A stretch of 12,921 bases of DNA from Parvularia atlantis (lineage: Eukaryota; Opisthokonta; Rotosphaerida): positions 1 through 12,921 of the forward strand of contig CALSCO010002411.1 of NCBI GenBank assembly GCA_943704415.1, read 5' to 3'. Shown in pieces: positions 7,220 to 12,921 of the stretch. The translations under genes and the position numbers were made by a program. How positions within the stretch are numbered: position 1 is the stretch's first letter; every line of letters begins with the position of its first letter. The notes under the pieces were generated by a model, which was not told the origin of the DNA, searched no databases, and worked only from the letters and a program-made list of their open reading frames with translations.

Positions 7220-7927
7220 ATGGCCACTGCCGTCATGGCACAGCAGCAGCAGCACCCGCCCGCCCGCCCGCCGCTCGGCCTGCTGCACCCGCTGCGCCTG
7301 CTGCTGGTCGAGGACGAGCCCGGTGCGCGCGCAGCCCGGTGGGGCGCTCACCCGCTCACCCGCTCACCGCGAACGGCAGCGAACCAGGCCGCGCTCGTCA
7401 ACCAGCTCGACCTCGTGCGTCGCCTCCACGCACGTGACGCGTCGCTCACCGCGCCGCTGGCACAGCTCGGCTATCGCTGCGACATCGCGCCCGACGGCCT
7501 CGACGTCGTGCGCCTGCTCACGCCACACCCGGGCGTGTGCCCGTACGACGTCGTGCTGCTCGGTGCGGCGCCGTCGGAGAGGACCGCGGCCGAGGGCACT
7601 CGGCGCTCACGCGCACGCACGGCGCCAGACCTCTGTCTGCAGCACATGGACGGCTTCGAGACGATGGAGTGGCTCCGGCAAAAGTACCCGCTCCGTGAGC
7701 AGCGCCCGCACGTCATCGTCCTGACCTGGTCCGACCGGCGTGAGGAGTTCATGCGCTGCCTCCGGCTCGGCATAGGCGCGCGCCCCGCCGAGCCCATGCG
7801 ATGCGATGCGGTGCGCGTGCTCACGCGTGGACGGCCGCACGCAGACCAGTACATCGCCAAGCCCCCGCGCATGGCCGACATCGTCATGGCCCTCGAACGC
7901 GCGCAACCGCTTGTGCGCGACAACTAA
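7220..7927 (+). CDS. Stand-alone response-regulator receiver protein, 5 exons
   Basis: Receiver domains accept phosphate from histidine kinases or phosphotransfer proteins. Exons: 7220-7322, 7380-7414, 7466-7562, 7629-7775, 7845-7927, giving 154 residues. After a short Gln/Pro-rich leader come LRLLLVEDEPANQ (acidic pair E31, D32), LGYRCDIAPDG, YDVVLLDLCLQHMDGFE with phospho-acceptor D79, VIVLTWSD with T111, and LGIDQYIAKPP with K133. All conserved receiver residues are present, and it most resembles receivers at the C-terminus of hybrid histidine kinases. There is no kinase, HPt or DNA-binding domain, and no room for one, since TIM23 starts 303 bp upstream in the other direction. D79 and D128 are both created across splice junctions. 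The last intron (7776-7844) appears to be GC-AG; the GT alternative at 7811 destroys the AKP segment. The specific pathway is unknown. Confidence 0.85.
   Translation: MATAVMAQQQQHPPARPPLGLLHPLRLLLVEDEPGARAARWGAHPLTRSPRTAANQAALVNQLDLVRRLHARDASLTAPLAQLGYRCDIAPDGLDVVRLLTPHPGVCPYDVVLLGAAPSERTAAEGTRRSRARTAPDLCLQHMDGFETMEWLRQKYPLREQRPHVIVLTWSDRREEFMRCLRLGIGARPAEPMRCDAVRVLTRGRPHADQYIAKPPRMADIVMALERAQPLVRDN
7776..7844 (+). other. GC-AG intron (receiver gene intron 4)
   Basis: The join GGCATAG|ACCAGTAC restores the receiver motif LGIDQYIAKP. The intron opens GCGCGC, contains GTGCTCACGCG as branch region and ends ACGCAG. Using the GTGCGC at 7811 as donor would retain 35 nt, shift the frame and lose the conserved Lys. 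Confidence 0.65.
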
Positions 7928-8001
7928 GCATTCTTTGCTCTTCCTACCGTCCCCACCGTTGTGTTCTTTTCAGCGACTTGCTCATCACTTTGACCGCTTG
8001 C
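7928..8001. terminator. Convergent 3' ends of the receiver gene and SRE1-like gene
   Basis: Only 74 bp lie between the TAA at 7925-7927 and the complementary TAA at 8002-8004. The stretch is C/T-rich on the plus strand (TTCTTTGCTCTTCC, GTGTTCTTTTCAG). The transcripts probably overlap tail to tail. No gene is seen. Confidence 0.4.
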
Positions 8002-11000
8002 TTACACCTGAACACTGAGCAGGGACGAAAAGTTCTTGTGCAGCGCGACGTGCCGCTGCAGCTCCTCGAGCGCCACGGCCGCGCGCCGCTCGTAGCTCGG
8101 CATCGCCATCTCCTGCGCGGCCTTGACCGCGCGCGTGAGCTTGGACCGGGCCTGCGCGCGCACATCATTAGCGACAGCAGCAGGTGGTGTGTGCGCGCGC
8201 GCCATGTCGTGCCGCTGGTGGATAAAGTCAAAGTGCGCGGTCAAGATCAGGTGCGCCGGCTGCAGGATCTTGTACAGCGTCGCGTGCGACAGTAGGCGCT
8301 CCATTGCCAGGCTGGACATGTCCTCGAGCACCCTGAGCTCGGGCAGCTTCGGGCCGGCTGCGACACCGCGTCAGAAATATGCGCGCGCACGGCCAAAGGG
8401 GCCGCGCACCAATCGTGTCGTGCAGCTTCGCCTCCAGCAGCAGCAGCGTGGCCTCACAGTAAAACTCGACCAGCGGCGAATCGGCAAAAGACGTGCGCAG
8501 CAGCCGCGCAGCGTCCTGGGAAGGAATCGCACGGTCAGCGCGCGCGCGCGTGGGCGGCCGCGGGAAGCAACGTACAAAGTCCTTGATCAGTTCGTACGCG
8601 CCCAGGGCGTCGCCGCAGCGCGCCCGTGCCACCGCGAGCGGCACCTGCACCATCGCCTGCGACTTTTGCTGCCACGAGTCGTTGGCAGTCGTGAGCAGCC
8701 CCGCGCGCTGGACGGGCGTGCGAGCGCATCAACCCTTCCGCGGCCGTTCAGCAAGCCGTCGCACCTTGGTGTCCGCCTCCGTAAGAATCGCCAGGGCGCG
8801 GCGCTCATCCGAGCGGCATGTGGCGTGTCTTCGCGGTCGATCGGGGCATCAGTGCAACGGCGCAGCCGGCCAGACAGAGCGTGCACGCACCCGAGGAGCA
8901 CCATCGCGCGGGCCAGGCTCAGGAAGACGACAAAGCGGTTGTCGCTTGCACGGTGGATGTCGTACTGCACCGTCCCGAGCATCTTCTTGGCTGCGTGAGG
9001 CGGGGGCGTGAGGCGTGCGGGCGCGCGCGACCGCGAGCGAACGCACGCAAGCGCACCCTTCGTCAGCTCGCTCTGGTACAGGTAGACGAGCGAGAGCATG
9101 AGGGCCGACATGCGCCAGAACACGGGAGCCTGCACCGCGCGCCGCCGCCGCCAGTCAGCGCTCCTGCATGCACCCACGCGCGAAGTACACATACGTCTGC
9201 CGCCTTGTGCATCTCGATCGCGTGCAGGAGGTTGTACGACGCCTCGGTGAGCCGGCCCTGCCGCGCGACGCGATCAGCGCGCGCCGAGCTGCGTCGACGT
9301 GGCCGCGCACCTGCGACAGGTGGTCCACGCCCAGCGTAAAGTAGAAGCGGCCGACGGTGATCTGCGACTGCGACCCGTCCACCTGTGACGACGACTGCCA
9401 GCCAAGGTAGCGGTACATGCTGCGCGGCGAGCGAGCAGGCGCGTGAGCGTGCGTCGCGCGCCGATCGGCCCCGCGCACCGCGACAGCGGCAAGGTCACAA
9501 CAAAATTCCACCGGTTCGTCGCCAGCAGGAACAGCCAGCCGAACGTGACGCAGGCGTGCGAGTACAGCGACACGCCGGCCTTGTTGATCACGGCCGAGCT
9601 GCGCGCCCCCATCAGCCCGCGCGTCGAAGGGCCATACGCGCAAGGGGGCCATCGCCGCACCTGTTGAGCGCCAGCAGCATGTAGTAGAACGAGACTAGGG
9701 CGATGTTGGCGTTCTGGCCGTCGTGGAAGTGCGCCAGCCAGTTGCATTGTGCGCGCTGTGGGTGCGTACAAGCGCGTGAGCGCAGCGAGCGCATGCCGGC
9801 GACCGCGGACGCACCATCATCGCGAGGCTGGCCAGCTCATAGTTGTACCGCTCCGAGCGCCGCACGCTTACGATCATGCGCTCGACCAAGAGGCCGATCA
9901 TGAGCAGGTGCGAGATGTGCCGCAGCGTCTCATACACGACTGCGTTTGCGCGCGCGCCGCTGAGCTGCGCGTGCACCGAATTTCGGGCCGCATCGCACGC
10001 GCGCAGGCGACCGGGAATGCAGCAAAGAAGCCGTCCATCTTGCGTACGTCGTGCACAAAGCCGAGCACTCGCAGGCCCTCGATCGACTCGGTCAGCGCGA
10101 CGTCGACCGCGCCGTCCTGGGCCGCACGTGAGATCAACGCCTGCGCGTTCACCGCTCGCGACCCGCGCACCTTGAAGTGCCGCTCGCCGACGGTCGCGTG
10201 GTGGTGCGCAATCGACAGAAGCGGATCGGTCGCGTTGACGATCGGCACGAGGAACTGCGCCGCGCGTGAGCCCGCGCACGCCACGCGCGCAAACACCCCT
10301 CACGCACCTGGAGCAGGCCGGACGCAAGCACAAACAGCAGCAGCACGCGGATGAACGCGCCCGCGATGCTCAGCAGCGCCGACATGAACTGGTCCTCAAT
10401 CATGTGCACGGTCAGCAGCAGGAACGAGTTGACGCCTGTGCGGCGGGCGCACGCTCAGCACGACGAGCGCCGGCAGGGCATGACACGCACTATCGGTCTC
10501 GCTGCGCAGGTTGAACGCTTGCAGTGCGCGCGTCGTGAAGAACTCGCCGTCGATCGACACGTGCGCGCTCGTGGCCACGTACATGCCGGTGCAAAAGAAG
10601 ATGACCGACTGCGGCCGCGTCAGCAGCGGCATGCACAACGGGCGAGGCGCTGAGCGCGCACCATGAGCGCGGCCACACGGCGCCCGGCCGACAGCGGCGG
10701 CGCCTGGGGCAGGCCGTGCTCGAGCGAGCTCACGGCCTTGAAGTCGACCGAGTCGTCGACGCTACCGAGGCGCTGTGTCAGGCCAGACGCGTGCACAGCA
10801 CCGTGCGCACAGACGCACGTTGTCGGCGTGTAATTCGGCGCGGGCAGGTTGTTGGACGTAAGAATGGCGCGGAGAAGGTGAATGTGCTTGGACATGTTCT
10901 GGTTCTCGCGCCGGAGCACGGCGACCTCCTGCGCACGACCGCAGTCGCCACGTCAGCGGCCGCAGTCGCACACGCATGGGCGCACCTTGCGCGTGCGCGA

Positions 11001-12085
11001 ACATGCCGAGTTCTGCGACTGGATGTGGTCGACCGCCTTGCGCAGGACCGCGCCCTTGGACAGGCGCTTGTCGCTGCTGCCGATGTTGATCAGGTTCTTG
11101 AGCGTGCCAATGGCGTCGTTGATGACCGCCTGGCGCTTGCGCTCGCTCGCGTTGTGCCGCTGCTTGAACACCTCCTCGTCCATCCCCTCAAACTCCTCGT
11201 CACCGTGGCGCGCACCAGGGTCGTCGCTCCCGCTGTCATCCGTCTTGACGGGCACGGCCTCGGCGTTCTGCGGCGCACGTCGCTCAGCACGCAGCCGCAC
11301 AACAGCAAGGCAGAGCGCGCACCGCAAACATGCTGTACGTGTGCTCGTCCGCGGTGTAGGGCTGCGCCGGCTGCGCCTCGGAAAACTGCTGGAAATGGTC
11401 AAACTGCTGATACTGCTGGAAGCGGAACTGCTGCGACGGCGGCGGCGGCGCGGGCGCCGGCTGCGCGTTCTGCGACTTGCGCCGTCCGCCCGATACGGGC
11501 GCCTTGGGCTTTGGCGCGGCCGCCTTGCCACGCGTCGCGACAGGCACCGCGGGCTGCTGCATGCGCCTGTCGATGAGAACGAGCACGCACACGCGCCAGC
11601 CACGCACGTCCTCGACGCTGTTCTCGGGCGAGGTGCCGTCGCCCGAGAGGTACACGTCCACGTCGTTGCCCGGCACGACAAAGTCGGCGCTGACCGTGCC
11701 CAGCAACGTGTACATCGCCGGCTGCGCGTTGCCCGGCGGCGAATAGCCCTGCGACTGCGCACATGGGCCGCGCGCTTGGCAGCACACGTCACGTACGCTC
11801 GGGCTCCCGCTCGACGTGCTTCGGCTCCCGCTCCCGCTGGTGCCGTCCGTCGCCGTCGGCGGCGTAACCAGCTCGTCCGTCGCCCCGAACGCGAACGGCA
11901 CGTCGATCTCGGGCGTCGCCCTTTGCGGCAACGGCGCCTCAGCATCAAGCGAGGCCAAAGCGTGGGGCGCACCACGACGGCTCGGCCGCGGTGAACGCCA
12001 GGTCAAACAGCAGAGACGTGCCGTCCGACCCGCCGCCCGCGCTGCCCTGTGACGCGCCCGGTGGCTCGGCTGGCCAGAACTCCAT
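8002..12085 (-). CDS. SRE1: SREBP/Sre1-like membrane-anchored bHLH-zipper transcription factor, about 21 exons
   Basis: SREBPs are ER-anchored factors released by proteolysis to control sterol or hypoxia genes. Exons (minus): 12085-11973, 11920-11797, 11754-11608, 11556-11323, 11267-10986, 10928-10662, 10608-10491, 10435-10308, 10254-10171, 10140-9999, 9939-9815, 9755-9661, 9598-9479, 9419-9311, 9257-9195, 9129-9057, 8990-8891, 8828-8765, 8707-8576, 8515-8410, 8357-8002; about 993 residues in phase. Order: acidic, Ser/Gly/Pro- and Gln-rich activation region (1-205); bHLH from about 241 (RHNASERKRQAVIND) through SKGAVLRKAVDHIQ; zipper to about 330; membrane segment near 382-405 (ALMSVIFFCTGMYVA); a second near 448-476 (LLSIAGAFIRVLLLFVLAS); then a long helical C-terminal region. 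The SREBP-specific Tyr of the basic region is Arg. Uncertain points: a 30-nt intron at 10141-10170, a possible 42-nt intron at 10773-10814, a possible GC-AG intron at 8152-8202, and a start at 12172 instead. Confidence 0.84.
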
Positions 12086-12137
12086 CCGAAGCGGGGCACC
12101 TGCACGCCGCCCGATGAAGAAGCAGCTGATTTCGGCG

Positions 12138-12163
12138 TCTGTCACTCTTCGAGAGTCGACAGA
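12138..12163. repeat. Inverted repeat, 11-bp stem with one bulge
   Basis: TCTGTC-ACTCT pairs with AGAGT-C-GACAGA around a TCG loop. It lies 53 bp upstream of the SRE1-like ATG at 12085, so it would be a hairpin in that gene's 5' leader RNA or a dyad in the promoter. Confidence 0.7.
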
Positions 12164-12186
12164 AAAGAACATCGTGACATCATTCT

Positions 12187-12202
12187 CTCAGCCGAGGCTG
12201 AG
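12187..12202. repeat. Inverted repeat CTCAGCC/GGCTGAG
   Basis: Seven-base arms CTCAGCC and GGCTGAG are separated by GA. The dyad lies in the promoter between the two divergent genes. It may be a dimeric protein-binding site; no known factor is assigned. Confidence 0.6.
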
Positions 12203-12359
12203 TGGCTGCTGTTGTTTGCGCCGGCATGCACGCGCTGGCCGCGCGATGCGCCTCTGCATAAGCGCTTGCGTTCGCACACCGTGATGATGTTCAAGCGCTC
12301 ACTCACGCGCCGCACGCCTCCCAGCCAGCCAGCCATCGCGAGCAGCCCCGTCGCACCTG

Positions 12360-12921
12360 ATGTGGAACAAGACGGCCCAGGCCATGATGGCCGAGCTCAT
12401 GGAGCAGAACGGCGTCGTCGTGCGCGAGTACATCGCTAGAAGCGGTAGCTGCGCGCCGTCGTCGCCGTCTTTGGCACGGTGCACAAGCAGCAGCGTATCC
12501 GGGACGCGGTTCGTCAGCACGCGCGCGCGCGCCTCTCCGAGGAGGCGTTCCAGGTGATCGGCGGCGACGAGTGGGCGAAGGGCATGGGTGCGAAGGAATG
12601 GTTTGACGACGCCGCGATCGAAGTCGTGTCAAAGGCTTTCGACGTCGAGGTGCGCGTCAGCATGCGGCTGGCCATGCGCCCACGGTGGCGCACCTCAGCT
12701 AACTCTGATCAACGCGCCGCCTGTCGCACGTCGCTGCAGCTCTTCGTCTTGACGACCGCCGCCTACCGCCACCACCTCGTGCACAAGTCGTCAAAGAGCG
12801 TCGTGCCGCGGAAGACCATCGTGCTCGGTCACCTTGACGTGCCTGGCGCGCAGCACTTTGACGTGCTGCACCCGCGCGAGGTGCGTCAGAGTGCACCCTG
12901 CAACACACACGCGCGCGCGCG
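12360..12921 (+). CDS. OTU-like (deubiquitinase-fold) protein, 5' model unresolved, 3' end outside window
   Basis: OTU proteases cleave ubiquitin chains using Cys and His. The exon ending at 12649 encodes LRAVVAVFGTVHKQQRIRDA, then EAFQVIGGDEWAKGMG and EWFDDAAIEVVSKAFDVE. A 90-nt intron follows (12650-12739, GTGCGC...GCAG with CAGCTAACTC). Exon 12740-12880 encodes LFVLTTAAYRHHL and IVLGHLDVPGAQHFDVLHP; a GTGCGT donor at 12881 leads out of the window. The WxDxxxIxxxSxxFxVxxFVL block and the HFDVLHP end fit the OTU core, with His as the candidate catalytic residue. The 5' part is unclear: an ATG at 12360 opens MWNKTAQAMMAELMEQNGVV and reaches ARSGSC, which resembles the segment before the OTU Cys, but it is in another frame from LRAVV. 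A 29-nt intron (12420-12448) would link the frames but drop the Cys. Confidence 0.5.
12902..12921 (+). repeat. (AC)n(GC)n alternating purine-pyrimidine run at window edge
   Basis: Bases alternate strictly as ACACACAC then GCGCGCGC to the end of the window, inside the last intron of the OTU-like gene. It is a microsatellite with Z-DNA-forming potential; its full length is not visible. Confidence 0.7.

Larger units (their letters stand above)
12086..12359. promoter_or_regulatory. Divergent promoter/leader between SRE1-like and OTU-like genes
   Basis: No complete gene is supported here. The region holds two inverted repeats (12138-12163 and 12187-12202) and TGACATCA, an ATF/CREB-like half-palindromic site, at 12175-12182. 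The SRE1-like frame is open on the minus strand up to an ATG at 12172, so part could be N-terminal coding. A CTCAC...CCCAG series at 12298-12324 looks like the tail of an intron and may belong to an unseen 5' exon of the plus-strand gene. Confidence 0.4.

Noticed and set aside
6681-7724. 347-codon plus-strand open frame over TIM23 and the receiver gene
   Set aside because: It crosses receiver introns in the wrong frame and shows only compositional Arg/Ala/Ser sequence.
7811-7844. GT-AG intron alternative with donor GTGCGC at 7811 in the receiver gene
   Set aside because: It keeps 35 extra bases, shifts the frame and destroys the conserved LGIDQYIAKP segment.
10882-11994. Long plus-strand open frame opposite the SRE1-like 5' half
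   Set aside because: The bHLH domain is on the minus strand; the plus product has no recognisable domain.
1-12921. tRNA, rRNA, CRISPR arrays, bacterial operons
   Set aside because: No cloverleaf with A/B boxes, no rRNA-like sequence and no spaced repeats were noticed. The spliced gene structure shows a nuclear eukaryotic locus.

Overview
This window is GC-rich nuclear DNA from a gene-dense fungus whose genes are cut by many very small introns. I reconstructed more than fifty introns by joining conserved protein segments across frames. Most are about 42-75 nt, start with GTGCGY and end in (C/G)CAG, and most have a CTCAC/CTGAC/CTAAC-like branch site shortly before the acceptor. INO80-type Arp5, a Tim23 of fungal type, a membrane-anchored SREBP-like bHLH protein and a histidine-kinase-type receiver domain all fit a fungus. 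GC richness, packing and micro-introns suggest a basidiomycete yeast, perhaps Malasseziomycetes, but this is inference. CTG reads as leucine at conserved positions, so the standard code fits. Every long uninterrupted frame in the window is a misleading shadow. The real genes are visible only after splicing.

Layout: (1) 1-3024, minus: ARP5, the INO80-complex actin-related protein, in at least 18 exons, with its 3' end beyond base 1. (2) 3023-3454, plus: an unexpected relic of an IS607-family serine recombinase (TnpA). It lacks its N-terminal catalytic part, carries a eukaryotic-style intron and has one frameshift. (3) 3455-3844: leader region with G-runs and a 40-bp tandem duplication. (4) 3845-6089, plus: histidyl-tRNA synthetase in 13 exons, with two in-frame starts that suggest mitochondrial and cytosolic forms. 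(5) 6158-6917, minus: TIM23 in 4 exons. (6) 7220-7927, plus: a stand-alone response-regulator receiver protein in 5 exons. (7) 8002-12085, minus: a 21-exon SREBP/Sre1-like gene of about 993 residues whose basic region lacks the SREBP-hallmark tyrosine. (8) 12360-12921, plus: a gene with an OTU-like (deubiquitinase fold) region, partial at its 3' end and with an unresolved 5' model.

The cellular genes do not form one pathway: chromatin remodelling, translation, mitochondrial import, phosphorelay signalling and sterol/hypoxia-type transcription lie side by side. HARS/TIM23 and receiver/SRE1 are tightly convergent (68 and 74 bp apart). TIM23/receiver and SRE1/OTU-like are divergent and share short promoters. 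The most notable element is the IS607-type recombinase relic in the ARP5-HARS promoter interval. Next come the altered DNA-contact residues of the SREBP-like factor, the orphan receiver protein, GC-AG introns, and an intron acceptor preceded by twelve adenines.
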